Shown here: positions 33,978 to 42,351 of the stretch, one piece after another
Numbering within the stretch: position 1 is the stretch's first letter
Layout of the letters: each line of letters begins with the position of its first letter
Assembly (NCBI GenBank): GCA_000436755.1
Contig: FR887267.1
Coordinates: forward strand, 1-57,971
Direction of reading: 5' to 3'
Length of the DNA stretch: 57,971 nucleotides
Origin: Clostridium sp. CAG:253
GTDB lineage: Bacteria; Bacillota; Clostridia; Lachnospirales; Lachnospiraceae
The notes under the pieces: generated by a model
Database searches by the model: none
What the model was told of the DNA's origin: nothing
The model's input: the letters and a program-made list of their open reading frames with translations, nothing else
Program-made: the position numbers and the translations under genes

Positions 33978-34550
33978 ATGATAGATACAGAGGCAATTAG
34001 GGAGCATATCAGGGGAATTCTTGTGGCTCTCGGTGATGACCCTGACAGAGAGGGATTAAAGGAAACTCCTGACAGAGTGGCAAGAATGTATGAAGAAGTT
34101 TTTGAGGGGATGAATTACACAAATCATGAAATTGCCCAGATGTTTAACAAAACATTTAATGAAGATGCGGGTAGTGCAGAGAACAGTGACGATATGGTAA
34201 TAGTAAGAGACATAGATATATTCAGTTATTGTGAACACCATCTTGCACTTATGTACGATATGAAAGTTACGGTTGCATATCTGCCGAAAGGAAAAGTTAT
34301 AGGGCTCAGCAAAATTGCAAGAATTGCTGATATGGTTGGAAAGAGATTACAGCTTCAGGAAAGAATTGGTTCAGATATAGCTGAGATTTTAAAAGAAATA
34401 TTAGAGACTGATGATGTCGCAGTTATAATAGAAGGAACGCATAGCTGCATGACAGCAAGAGGAATAAAGAAAAATCAGGCAACAACAAAGACATACAACT
34501 TAAGCGGAAGATTTAAGGATGATGTATGCCTTAATATGAGATTACAATAA
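33978..34550 (+). CDS. folE: GTP cyclohydrolase I
   Basis: A 190-residue enzyme opening GTP to dihydroneopterin triphosphate, the precursor of queuosine and folate. Zinc ligands lie in [11 protein letters not shown] (about residue 82) and [10 protein letters not shown]. The start is ATG 33978 behind AGGAAGGAG; the frame is open 16 codons further upstream but without a ribosome site. Placed inside the que operon, so it likely serves deazapurine synthesis first. Confidence 0.94.
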   Translation: MIDTEAIREHIRGILVALGDDPDREGLKETPDRVARMYEEVFEGMNYTNHEIAQMFNKTFNEDAGSAENSDDMVIVRDIDIFSYCEHHLALMYDMKVTVAYLPKGKVIGLSKIARIADMVGKRLQLQERIGSDIAEILKEILETDDVAVIIEGTHSCMTARGIKKNQATTKTYNLSGRFKDDVCLNMRLQ

Positions 34551-34578
34551 AAAATTATACAGAGAATGGAGAATTAGA

Positions 34579-35262
34579 ATGAAAGCGTTAGTATTATTCA
34601 GCGGCGGTGTTGATTCAACAACCTGTCTTGGTATGGCAATTGACAAATATGGCAAGGATAATGTTATTGCATTGTCAATTTCATACGGACAGAAGCACAC
34701 AAAGGAAATTGAAGCATCGGACAAGATAGTAAAATATTATGGGGTAGAGCATATCTATCTTGACCTTGAGAAAATATTTGAGTATAGTAATTGTTCTCTT
34801 TTATCACATTCTGATGTTGATATACCGAAAGAGTCATACGCTGAACAGATTGAAAAGACAGACGGAAAACCTGTATCAACATATGTTCCTTTTAGAAACG
34901 GATTATTTTTGTCAACTGCCGCAAGCATTGCATTGTCAAAAGATTGTGGAGTGATTTATTACGGAGCACATGCTGATGATGCTGCAGGAAATGCATATCC
35001 TGACTGTTCGGAGAGTTTTAATAATGCGATAAATGACGCTATTTATATAGGAAGCGGAAATCAGCTTAAAGTTGAAGCACCTTTTGTAAAAATGACAAAG
35101 GCAGAAGTTGTAAAGATTGGACTTGAGCTTAATGTACCATATAAATATACATGGAGCTGCTATGAAGGCGGAGAAAAGCCATGTGGAGTATGCGGAACAT
35201 GCATAGACAGGGCTGAGGCATTCAGTCTTAACGGAGTAAAAGACCCGGCATTAGAAGATTAA
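34579..35262 (+). CDS. queC: 7-cyano-7-deazaguanine synthase
   Basis: A 227-residue ATP-dependent enzyme converting CDG to preQ0. The PP-loop is LFSGGVDSTTC (residues 5-15). The four-cysteine zinc site is SCYEGGEKPCGVCGTC near residue 194. Normal length for QueC; 28 bases after folE. Confidence 0.95.
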   Translation: MKALVLFSGGVDSTTCLGMAIDKYGKDNVIALSISYGQKHTKEIEASDKIVKYYGVEHIYLDLEKIFEYSNCSLLSHSDVDIPKESYAEQIEKTDGKPVSTYVPFRNGLFLSTAASIALSKDCGVIYYGAHADDAAGNAYPDCSESFNNAINDAIYIGSGNQLKVEAPFVKMTKAEVVKIGLELNVPYKYTWSCYEGGEKPCGVCGTCIDRAEAFSLNGVKDPALED

Positions 35263-35288
35263 AATAATAATATAACGGAGGATTTAGA

Positions 35289-35774
35289 ATGAGTACAAGA
35301 GAACAGGAAGAAAGTATAACACTTTTAGGAAATCAGGGAACAAAATATCCGGACGATTATGCACCGGAAGTTTTAGAGTCATTTGAAAATAAACATCCGG
35401 GAAATGATTATTATGTCAAATTTAATTGTTCAGAGTTTACCAGCCTCTGTCCGATAACAGGACAGCCGGACTTTGCAAAAATAAAGATTGCATATATACC
35501 TGACAAGAGAATGGTGGAGAGCAAATCACTTAAACTTTATCTGTTTAGTTTTAGAAATCATGGTGATTTTCATGAAGACTGCATGAATATTATAATGAAA
35601 GATCTTATTAAACTTATGCAGCCAAAATATATTGAAGTGATGGGAGAGTTTACACCGCGTGGCGGAATAGCCATAGACCCTTACTGTAATTACGGAATGC
35701 CGGGAACAAAGTGGGAAAAGCTTGCCGAGGACAGATTATTTAACCACGATATGAATGCCGGCAGCAGAATTTAA
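35289..35774 (+). CDS. queF: NADPH-dependent preQ0 reductase
   Basis: A 161-residue single-domain T-fold nitrile reductase that makes preQ1, the ligand of the riboswitch upstream. The catalytic Cys and Asp lie in [14 protein letters not shown] (around residues 53-65), and [10 protein letters not shown] is the NADPH motif. Ends the operon; GGAGGATTTAG precedes the ATG. Confidence 0.95.
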   Translation: MSTREQEESITLLGNQGTKYPDDYAPEVLESFENKHPGNDYYVKFNCSEFTSLCPITGQPDFAKIKIAYIPDKRMVESKSLKLYLFSFRNHGDFHEDCMNIIMKDLIKLMQPKYIEVMGEFTPRGGIAIDPYCNYGMPGTKWEKLAEDRLFNHDMNAGSRI

Positions 35775-35814
35775 CTACCGATGGAACTGTTTTTGTGTGG
35801 CTGTACTGTTACGC

Positions 35815-35848
35815 TAATAAAATTATTTTCATAATAAAATTATTTTCA
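35815..35848 (+). repeat. Perfect 17-base tandem duplication
   Basis: TAATAAAATTATTTTCA occurs twice in a row, immediately upstream of the tRNA-Pro promoter. Probably a replication slippage product. Confidence 0.85.
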
Positions 35849-35857
35849 CGAAAATAC

Positions 35858-35886
35858 TTCACAAATTGTAAAAAAAGGAGTATAAT
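35858..35886 (+). promoter_or_regulatory. Promoter of tRNA-Pro
   Basis: TTCACA (35858-35863), 17-base spacer, TATAAT (35881-35886). A hairpin (ATTGCTT / AAGCAAT) lies between the promoter and the tRNA. Confidence 0.7.
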
Positions 35887-35929
35887 ATTTATTGCTTGTG
35901 AGAAATAGAATGTCTTATAAGCAATAAAA

Positions 35930-36003
35930 CGGTGTGTGGCTCAGCTTGGTAGAGCGTTGCGTTCGGGACGCAAAGGTCGCAGGTTCAAATCCTGTCACAC
36001 CGA
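35930..36003 (+). tRNA. tRNA-Pro (CGG)
   Basis: A full cloverleaf. The acceptor CGGTGTG (35930-35936) pairs with CACACCG (35996-36002), the discriminator is A, the anticodon stem TTGCG/CGCAA encloses TTCGGGA (anticodon CGG), and the T-loop is TTCAAAT. CCA is not encoded. Confidence 0.95.
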
Positions 36004-36047
36004 TTATATTATAAAATTTTATTGCTTGAAAACAGAAGAACGTTATA

Positions 36048-36090
36048 AAAATCCCTGATATCTTAAGATTTTGGTAGAGGGATTTTTTTT
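36048..36090 (+). terminator. Terminator after tRNA-Pro
   Basis: AAATCCCT near 36049-36056 pairs with AGGGATTT (36078-36085), followed by a run of T to 36090. Confidence 0.75.
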
Positions 36091-36209
36091 GCGAAAGAAT
36101 AAAGATAAAGTTTAACGAAATATTGTCGGCAGCTATATTACAGATAATGCTTTGTGCAATTTTAAAAATATATTCTGCGTTTTAAGAAATAAAAACTGGA
36201 GAAATAAAA

Positions 36210-36719
36210 ATGGCAGAGAACATAAAATTATATCAGGCAGCGGAAAATGAAATAGAAGAAATAACAAAATTGTATGAGCAGGCAAAAGGCTCAGAGTATT
36301 GTACATGGGATGAACATTATCCGAATATTGAGATAACAAGGCAAGACTTAAAAAGAAATGATTTGTTTTGTATGAAAACGGAAACAGGGGAGATAGTCGG
36401 AGCAATCTCAATAGATGATGACAAGGAAGTAGAAGGTCTTTCGTGCTGGAGTGACAAACTAAAACCATCGGTAGAAATAGCAAGACTTGTCGTGAAAAAG
36501 GAATGGCAGAATAAAAAGATAGCAGCGGCAATGCTTGAAGAAGTGCTAAAAGTGATAGCTGACAGAGGAATAAAAGGTGCTCATTATCTTGTAGATAAAA
36601 AGCACAAAAAGGCACTTTCAGCCTATAAAAAATTAAATTTTGAAAGAGTAGGGGAAAGTACATTATATGACGGAAACTGGTGGTGCTATGAGCGTAAAGT
36701 ATTCGAAAAAACTTATTGA
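36210..36719 (+). CDS. GNAT family N-acetyltransferase
   Basis: A 169-residue GNAT protein. The N-terminal helix pair is followed by the acetyl-CoA motif KKEWQNKKIAAAMLEEVLK near residue 96 and the closing strand ERVGESTLYDGNWWCYER. The substrate is not evident from sequence or neighbours. ATG behind GGAGAAATAAA. Confidence 0.7.
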   Translation: MAENIKLYQAAENEIEEITKLYEQAKGSEYCTWDEHYPNIEITRQDLKRNDLFCMKTETGEIVGAISIDDDKEVEGLSCWSDKLKPSVEIARLVVKKEWQNKKIAAAMLEEVLKVIADRGIKGAHYLVDKKHKKALSAYKKLNFERVGESTLYDGNWWCYERKVFEKTY

Positions 36720-36744
36720 TAAATTTTTATCACAGTGTTATACT
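36716..36744 (+). promoter_or_regulatory. Promoter of the hydrogenase-maturation leader
   Basis: TTGATA (36716-36721, overlapping the end of the GNAT gene), 17-base spacer, TATACT (36739-36744). Confidence 0.7.
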
Positions 36745-36749
36745 ATTCA

Positions 36750-36940
36750 AGGTTCTGAAACGAAAGGTTCGTCCTGACGTAAAGGCATGAAAAGTAAATT
36801 TTAAAGTGAAATCAGCAGTTATATCTAAGTATATTTTATGTTAAAAGGTAATTACAACCGAAAATAAAGAGATATTGATTGCTGTATTTATGGTGCATAT
36901 AAATTTAAGGTCATGTCTTATCCGGACATGACTTTTTTAA
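36750..36940 (+). ncRNA. Long structured leader with terminator (candidate riboswitch) before the hyd genes
   Basis: About 160 bases of non-coding RNA are followed by an intrinsic terminator, GTCATGTC (36910-36917) with GACATGAC (36925-36932) plus six T, 63 bases before the regulator gene. The 5' part includes ACGAA-AGG-TTCGT and GACGTAAAGGCATG, which recalls the GACGCAAAGC core of c-di-GMP-I aptamers but lacks their remaining conserved parts. GGCATGA can pair with TCATGTC of the terminator, offering an antiterminator. The ligand is unknown. Confidence 0.5.
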
Positions 36941-37000
36941 ATTTACCTAAAATTAAATTTATAAGTAAAACTATTATGTTAAGGAAGTGTGGTATAAATT

Positions 37001-37246
37001 ATGGAAACCAGAATAGCGATACTTGGTATAATCATTGAAAATATGGATAGTGTTTCAGATGTAAATGAACTTTTACATGAGTATAACAAGTATATCATCG
37101 GAAGAATGGGAATGCCTTATAGAGAGAAGAATGTGTCTGTAATAAGTATTGTTATGGATGCACCAAATAACATAATAAGTACCGTTTCAGGAAAGCTTGG
37201 AATGCTTAGCGGTGTCAGTGCAAAAGCTGTCTATTCAAAAAAATAA
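37001..37246 (+). CDS. Putative iron-only hydrogenase system regulator (TM1266 family)
   Basis: An 81-residue ACT/NikR-C-like protein. The pattern RIAILGIIIENMD, HEYNKYIIGRMGMPYR and SVISIVMDAPNNIISTVSGKLGMLSGVSAKAVYSK matches the small TM1266-type proteins found beside [FeFe]-hydrogenase maturation genes. Their biochemical role is not settled. It lies 21 bases before hydG. Confidence 0.85.
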   Translation: METRIAILGIIIENMDSVSDVNELLHEYNKYIIGRMGMPYREKNVSVISIVMDAPNNIISTVSGKLGMLSGVSAKAVYSKK

Positions 37247-37267
37247 AGTTGGAAAAGGAGATACAAT

Positions 37268-38686
37268 ATGAGTTACAATCCAAAATCGATGCATGCAGAA
37301 GAATTTATAGATGATACTGAGATATTAGAATGTATAGAATATGCAAAGAAAAATAAGAGCAATAAAGAAGTTGTAAATGCAATTCTTGAGAAGGCAAAAC
37401 TTGCAAAAGGAATTTCTCATAAAGAAGCTGCAGTTCTTATGGAGTGTGATATTCCTGAGTGCAACGATGAGATGAGAAAAATCGCAATTGACATAAAAGA
37501 AAAGTTTTATGGCAGAAGAATAGTAATGTTTGCACCTCTTTACCTTTCAAACTATTGTGTCAATGGATGTGTATATTGTCCATACCATGCGAAGAACAAG
37601 CATATTGCAAGAAAAAAACTTACACAGGAAGAAATAAAAAAAGAAGTTATCGCATTGCAGGATATGGGACACAAGCGTCTTGCACTTGAGGCCGGAGAAG
37701 ACCCTGTTAATAATCCTCTTGAGTATATTCTTGAGAGTATAAAGACTATTTACAGTATTAAACATAAGAATGGAGCCATCCGCCGGGTAAATGTAAATAT
37801 TGCGGCTACAACAGTTGAGGATTATGCAAAGCTTAAAGAAGCAGGAATCGGAACATATATTTTGTTTCAGGAAACATATAATAAGAAATCATATGAAGAA
37901 CTTCATCCGACAGGACCAAAACATAATTATGCATATCATACAGAAGCAATGGATAGAGCGATGGAAGGTGGAATTGATGATGTAGGTCTCGGAGTATTGT
38001 TTGGACTTGAGACATATCTTTATGAACTTGTTGGAATTATTATGCATGCAGAACACCTTGAAGCTGTACACGGTGTAGGACCGCATACTATAAGTGTTCC
38101 AAGAATCTGCCCTGCCGATGATATTGATACGGCAGATTTCTCAAATGCTGTTCCAGATGAAATTTTTGAAAAAATTGTTGCTGTAATCAGAATAGCAGTT
38201 CCTTATACAGGAATGATTGTATCTACAAGAGAATCACAAAAGACTAGAGAAAAAGTGCTTCATCTCGGTATTTCACAGATAAGCGGCGGTTCACGTACAA
38301 GCGTAGGAGGATATGTTGAACCTGTCAGAGATGAGACAACAACACAGTTTGATGTAAGCGATACACGTTCATTGGATGAGGTTGTAAATTGGCTTATTGG
38401 TCTTGGATATATTCCAAGTTTCTGTACGGCATGTTATAGAGCCGGAAGAACGGGTGACAGATTTATGTCACTTTTAAAGAGTGGTCAGATTGTAAACTGT
38501 TGTCAGCCAAATGCACTTATGACACTTAAAGAATACCTTGAGGATTATGCATCAGAAGATACGAAGAAAAAGGGCGAGGCACTTATCGCAGAAGAAATAC
38601 TTAAAGTTCCAAATGAGAATGTAAGAAACAAAGCTATGGAATATTTGAAAGAGTTACATGACGGAAAAAGGGATTTCAGATTTTAG
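37268..38686 (+). CDS. hydG: [FeFe] hydrogenase H-cluster radical SAM maturase
   Basis: A 472-residue tyrosine lyase that makes CO and cyanide ligands for the hydrogenase H-cluster. The radical-SAM cluster motif is YCVNGCVYCPYH (near residue 96). The BATS domain is present, and the C-terminal auxiliary-cluster cysteines are in CTACYRAGRTGDRFM and NCCQPNALMT (residues ~382-420). Normal length. hydE and hydF are not in the window. Confidence 0.95.
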   Translation: MSYNPKSMHAEEFIDDTEILECIEYAKKNKSNKEVVNAILEKAKLAKGISHKEAAVLMECDIPECNDEMRKIAIDIKEKFYGRRIVMFAPLYLSNYCVNGCVYCPYHAKNKHIARKKLTQEEIKKEVIALQDMGHKRLALEAGEDPVNNPLEYILESIKTIYSIKHKNGAIRRVNVNIAATTVEDYAKLKEAGIGTYILFQETYNKKSYEELHPTGPKHNYAYHTEAMDRAMEGGIDDVGLGVLFGLETYLYELVGIIMHAEHLEAVHGVGPHTISVPRICPADDIDTADFSNAVPDEIFEKIVAVIRIAVPYTGMIVSTRESQKTREKVLHLGISQISGGSRTSVGGYVEPVRDETTTQFDVSDTRSLDEVVNWLIGLGYIPSFCTACYRAGRTGDRFMSLLKSGQIVNCCQPNALMTLKEYLEDYASEDTKKKGEALIAEEILKVPNENVRNKAMEYLKELHDGKRDFRF

Positions 38687-38794
38687 TACAACGAGAATTA
38701 AATATTTGATATATTGACAAAAAATTTAATTATTCATTGTATTAGTAATATGATTTTTTGAACATAAATTTAAAATTAAACAGAAATTCAAAAT

Positions 38795-38834
38795 AAAAAT
38801 AAGAGGTGTGGCAATTGTCACATCTCTTATTTTT
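38795..38834. terminator. Bidirectional terminator between hydG and the receptor gene
   Basis: AAAAATAAGAGGTGTG (38795-38810) pairs with CACATCTCTTATTTTT (38819-38834), one mismatch, with A and T flanks for both strands. Confidence 0.85.
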
Positions 38835-38908
38835 AAAGGAAACACATTGAAAATAAAAACAAAAAACAAAATATGTAAAACTCAAATGAGTAATAAGCAA
38901 TTTAATAT

Positions 38909-39694
38909 TTAATTCTCATCGAAAAGTGATGCAAGTTTCTCAATTGATGTTGTAATATCAGCAACAGCCTTTTCAATATCACTGTAAATTGTAGCTGACT
39001 GAGAAGAAAGATCTCCCATGCTCTTAGCAACAACAGCAAAACCTACACCTGCCTCTCCGCTTCTTGCTGCCTCAATTGAAGCATTGAGAGAAAGCATTTT
39101 CTGTTTGTTGGCAATAGAATTAAGCGAGCGTGTATTTGTATTAATTTTCTGAATGATAGCATTAGCATTCTTTATTTCTTCGCTTAAGATACCAAGTTTT
39201 CCACCATTTGTATTTTTAAGGTATTCAGCAGTGACAATCTGATTTACGACCTTACCAAGGAGTTCAGCAGATGAACGAATCTGTTCTTCTGTTCTTATAG
39301 GAACTTTGCGGAGTGCTCTGATATAAGCATCAGGGTCAATTCCAAGTTCAATGGCTTTTTTTCTAAATTCTTCTTCATCCGGCTCAGAAGGAAGAACCTG
39401 TCCTCCGATAACAGAACCTACTTTTTCTTCACCAATCATAATGTCAATAGAAAAATCCATAAGACCTGAGTGGCAGAAATATGTACCGGTATTGTCTGTA
39501 TCACATTTTTTACATCTTTTACCTCCAAGTTCTGAACCGCGAGTATATTTCATACAAAATTCAGTAAAATTGCTCCCCTCAGTAATGTACTCTCCCTTAT
39601 CATCGACTGCTATAGCTGCAAGACCTGTAGCATTAGAAAAACTATCCTGAATCTGCTGCAGCTTATTTAAGTCCATAAAATCTCTTATGTTCAT
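38909..39694 (-). CDS. Soluble PocR-domain chemoreceptor (short MCP)
   Basis: A 261-residue cytosolic protein. Residues 1-165 form a PocR ligand-binding domain (QDSFSNATGLAAIAVDDKGEYI, cysteine-rich GKRCKKCDTDNTGTYFC, GQVLPSEP). Residues 170-261 are a shortened MCP hairpin containing the conserved tip LNASIEAARSGEAGVGFAVVAKSM. No membrane segment is present. PocR domains often bind hydrocarbon or diol ligands. ATG at 39694 has GGAGG five bases upstream; a TTG 12 bases earlier is less likely. Monocistronic, minus strand. Confidence 0.88.
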   Translation of the reverse strand: MNIRDFMDLNKLQQIQDSFSNATGLAAIAVDDKGEYITEGSNFTEFCMKYTRGSELGGKRCKKCDTDNTGTYFCHSGLMDFSIDIMIGEEKVGSVIGGQVLPSEPDEEEFRKKAIELGIDPDAYIRALRKVPIRTEEQIRSSAELLGKVVNQIVTAEYLKNTNGGKLGILSEEIKNANAIIQKINTNTRSLNSIANKQKMLSLNASIEAARSGEAGVGFAVVAKSMGDLSSQSATIYSDIEKAVADITTSIEKLASLFDEN

Positions 39695-39870
39695 AACATC
39701 CTCCAATCCTTATCCAATACATATCTTATTGAATAAATGTAGATATAAAATTTCACTTAAAAAAATATACTCATTTTGTATATATTATACAACAATAGGA
39801 ACATAAAATCAATTAAAAATGTGTTATTTGTTTAACACCAAAAAATGAAATTTTACAGTTCACCTCAAAC

Positions 39871-39899
39871 TTGCTTAAAACATGGGTTTATGCTATACT
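39871..39899 (+). promoter_or_regulatory. Promoter of nadB-nadC
   Basis: TTGCTT (39871-39876), 17-base spacer, TATACT (39894-39899). Downstream, GACATCTG-AAA-CAGATGTC (39970-39988) forms a perfect hairpin that abuts the nadB ribosome site. Confidence 0.7.
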
Positions 39900-39998
39900 C
39901 GATACATTGTAAATAAAATTTTTCATTTATAATTTATATAAGGAAAGGATGGCAGCGTAGGCTGTTATAGACATCTGAAACAGATGTCAGGTGATAAT

Positions 39999-41318
39999 AT
40001 GGTAAAAGAAACAGATGTTGTCGTAGTAGGAACGGGAGCAGCAGGCCTGTTTTGTGCACTCCATTTTCCGGAGAATACAAATGTACTTGTCATTACAAAA
40101 GATGAGGCAGACAAAAGTGACTCATTTCTTGCACAGGGCGGTATGTGTATGTTAAGGGATGAAGATGATTTTGATGGGTTCTTTGAAGATACTATGAAGG
40201 CAGGTCATTATGAGAATAATAAAGATTCTGTTGAGGTGATGATTCGTTCATCCAGAAAGATTGCGAAAGAGCTTATCGACTATGGTGTTGATTTTGAGCA
40301 TGATGGAGAGGAACTTGCATTTACCAGAGAGGGAGGACATGGAAGACCAAGGATTCTTTACCATGAGGATATAACGGGAAAAGAGATTACAAGCACTTTA
40401 TTGGAAAATGCTTTAAAGCGAAATAACATTACTATACAGGAACATGTGAAAATGCTTGATATAGTATGTGATGAAAAATTAAATGAATGTTACGGTTTAG
40501 TGGTAAAAAATGAAGATGGCAGCATTGGCATAATAAAATCAAAATATACTGTATTTGCCTGTGGAGGTCTCGGCGGTCTTTATAAGCATTCAACTAATTT
40601 CAGACATATAACGGGTGATGCGCTTGCTATAGCACTAAAGCATGACATTGAAATGGAGCATATTGATTATATACAGATTCATCCGACTACTTTATATTCT
40701 GAAAAGCCGGGAAGAAGATTTTTAATTTCAGAATCAGTAAGAGGAGAGGGTGCTATTCTCCTTGACAAGAATAAAAAACGCTTCTGTGATGAATTAAGAC
40801 CAAGAGATATTGTTACAGCCGATATACACAGACAGATGGAAAAGGACGGCAAGCCGTTTGTATGGCTTTCAATGGAGAGAATACCAGAGAAAACCATCAG
40901 AAGTCATTTCCCCAATATTATGAAACAGTGTCTTGAAGAGGGATATGACCCGACAAAAGAATGTATACCGGTAGTTCCTGCACAGCATTATTTTATGGGA
41001 GGAATAAAGGTTAATCTTTCAAGCAAGACAAGTATGGAAAGACTTTATGCTGTCGGTGAGACATCATGCAATGGAGTTCATGGAAAGAACAGACTTGCAA
41101 GTAATTCACTTCTCGAATCAATGGTTTTTGCAGAGAGAGCAGCGGATGAGATAAAAGAGAAGATGAAGAAAGATACAGAGGAACAGTTTGAGGTAAAAGC
41201 ACAGACACACATTTTAGATTTGGATGTCAGTGTATATGATGATGACGAAAAGATAGCAGCAGAGTATAAAGAGCTTGTTTTAAATGAGATAGAAAAGGAG
41301 AAAAGCAGACATGAATGA
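39999..41318 (+). CDS. nadB: L-aspartate oxidase
   Basis: A 439-residue flavoenzyme giving iminoaspartate for de novo NAD synthesis. The FAD dinucleotide motif is VVVVGTGAAGLFCALHF (residues 7-23). HGRPRILYHEDITG and SVRGEGAILLD contain active-site residues, and GGIKVNLSSKTSMERLYAVGE completes the FAD site. It is about 90 residues shorter than E. coli NadB because the C-terminal helical bundle is reduced, as in many Clostridia. ATG 39999 follows AGGTGA by six bases. Overlaps nadC by 8 bases; nadA is not adjacent. Confidence 0.92.
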   Translation: MVKETDVVVVGTGAAGLFCALHFPENTNVLVITKDEADKSDSFLAQGGMCMLRDEDDFDGFFEDTMKAGHYENNKDSVEVMIRSSRKIAKELIDYGVDFEHDGEELAFTREGGHGRPRILYHEDITGKEITSTLLENALKRNNITIQEHVKMLDIVCDEKLNECYGLVVKNEDGSIGIIKSKYTVFACGGLGGLYKHSTNFRHITGDALAIALKHDIEMEHIDYIQIHPTTLYSEKPGRRFLISESVRGEGAILLDKNKKRFCDELRPRDIVTADIHRQMEKDGKPFVWLSMERIPEKTIRSHFPNIMKQCLEEGYDPTKECIPVVPAQHYFMGGIKVNLSSKTSMERLYAVGETSCNGVHGKNRLASNSLLESMVFAERAADEIKEKMKKDTEEQFEVKAQTHILDLDVSVYDDDEKIAAEYKELVLNEIEKEKSRHE

Positions 41319-42165
41319 TCCTATTACATTAAAAATAAATGCAGATAAATATATTATGATGGCACTTGAAGAAGATATTACAAGTGAGGACATCTCAACA
41401 AATTCAGTTATGCCAGAGTACCAGAAAGGACAGGTACAGCTTATCTGTAAGCAGGATGGTATAATAGCAGGTCTTGGAGTATTTAAGAGAGTATTTGAAC
41501 TTCTTGACGATACAGTAGAGTTTGAAATGAATGTAAAAGATGGTGATGAAGTCAAAAAAGGACAGCTTATGGCTGTTGTCACAGGTGACATACGAGCACT
41601 TCTTTCAGGAGAGAGAACAGCACTCAACTACCTTCAGAGAATGAGTGGTATAGCCACATATACAAACAGCATAGTAAAACTTCTTGAAGGAAGCAGGACA
41701 ACACTTCTTGATACAAGAAAGACAACACCGAATATGAGATTGTTTGAAAAATATGCTGTAAAAGTCGGCGGTGCAACTAATCACAGATACAATCTTTCAG
41801 ATGCGGTTATGTTAAAGGATAATCATATCGGTGCAGCAGGCGGTATCACAGAAGCAGTTAAGAGAGCAAGAGCCTATGTGTCATTTGTAAATAAAATTGA
41901 AGTTGAGGTAGAAAATATCGAGATGGCAAGAGAAGCTGCCGAGGCGGGAGCAGACATTATCATGCTTGACAATATGACACCTGAGCAGATGAAAGAAGCA
42001 ATAAAAGTTATAGATGGCAGAGCACTTACAGAGTGTTCCGGAAATGTCACAAAAGAAAATATAAAAAATATAATTGATGTCGGAGTTGATTATGTATCAA
42101 GTGGAGCACTCACGCATTCAGCACCGATTATGGATATATCACTTAAAAACCTTCATGCGATTTAA
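41311..42165 (+). CDS. nadC: Nicotinate-nucleotide pyrophosphorylase (quinolinate phosphoribosyltransferase)
   Basis: A 284-residue enzyme converting quinolinate and PRPP to nicotinate mononucleotide. Visible motifs: EDITSEDISTNSV at the N-terminus, SGERTALNYLQRMSGIAT, LDTRKTTPNMRLFEKYAVKVGGATNHRYNL (quinolinate/PRPP site), KIEVEVEN and LDNMTPEQM. Normal length; translationally coupled to nadB. Confidence 0.95.
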   Translation: MNDPITLKINADKYIMMALEEDITSEDISTNSVMPEYQKGQVQLICKQDGIIAGLGVFKRVFELLDDTVEFEMNVKDGDEVKKGQLMAVVTGDIRALLSGERTALNYLQRMSGIATYTNSIVKLLEGSRTTLLDTRKTTPNMRLFEKYAVKVGGATNHRYNLSDAVMLKDNHIGAAGGITEAVKRARAYVSFVNKIEVEVENIEMAREAAEAGADIIMLDNMTPEQMKEAIKVIDGRALTECSGNVTKENIKNIIDVGVDYVSSGALTHSAPIMDISLKNLHAI

Positions 42166-42236
42166 TTTATTTGTATGATAACTTGTTTGCGGGATATAAT
42201 GTTTTAACAGAAAAACAAAAATTATATATATAAAAT

Positions 42237-42272
42237 AACAGGGCAGAATAAAAGTTTCTGCCCTGTTGTTTT
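42237..42272. terminator. Bidirectional terminator between nadC and xylB
   Basis: Perfect arms AACAGGGCAGA (42237-42247) and TCTGCCCTGTT (42257-42267), loop of nine, with T's after and A's before. Confidence 0.85.
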
Positions 42273-42351
42273 GTGGAAAATAAAGCAAGAACCGTACCAA
42301 AGTCTAAAATTTCATATCATTTCTTGCGTCAAAAAGTCAATTTAAGAAGAA

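Noticed and set aside
36750..36800. Confident c-di-GMP-I (GEMM) riboswitch call
   Set aside because: Only the GACGTAAAG-like block fits; the GAAA tetraloop stem, receptor and second conserved half are not recognisable by eye.
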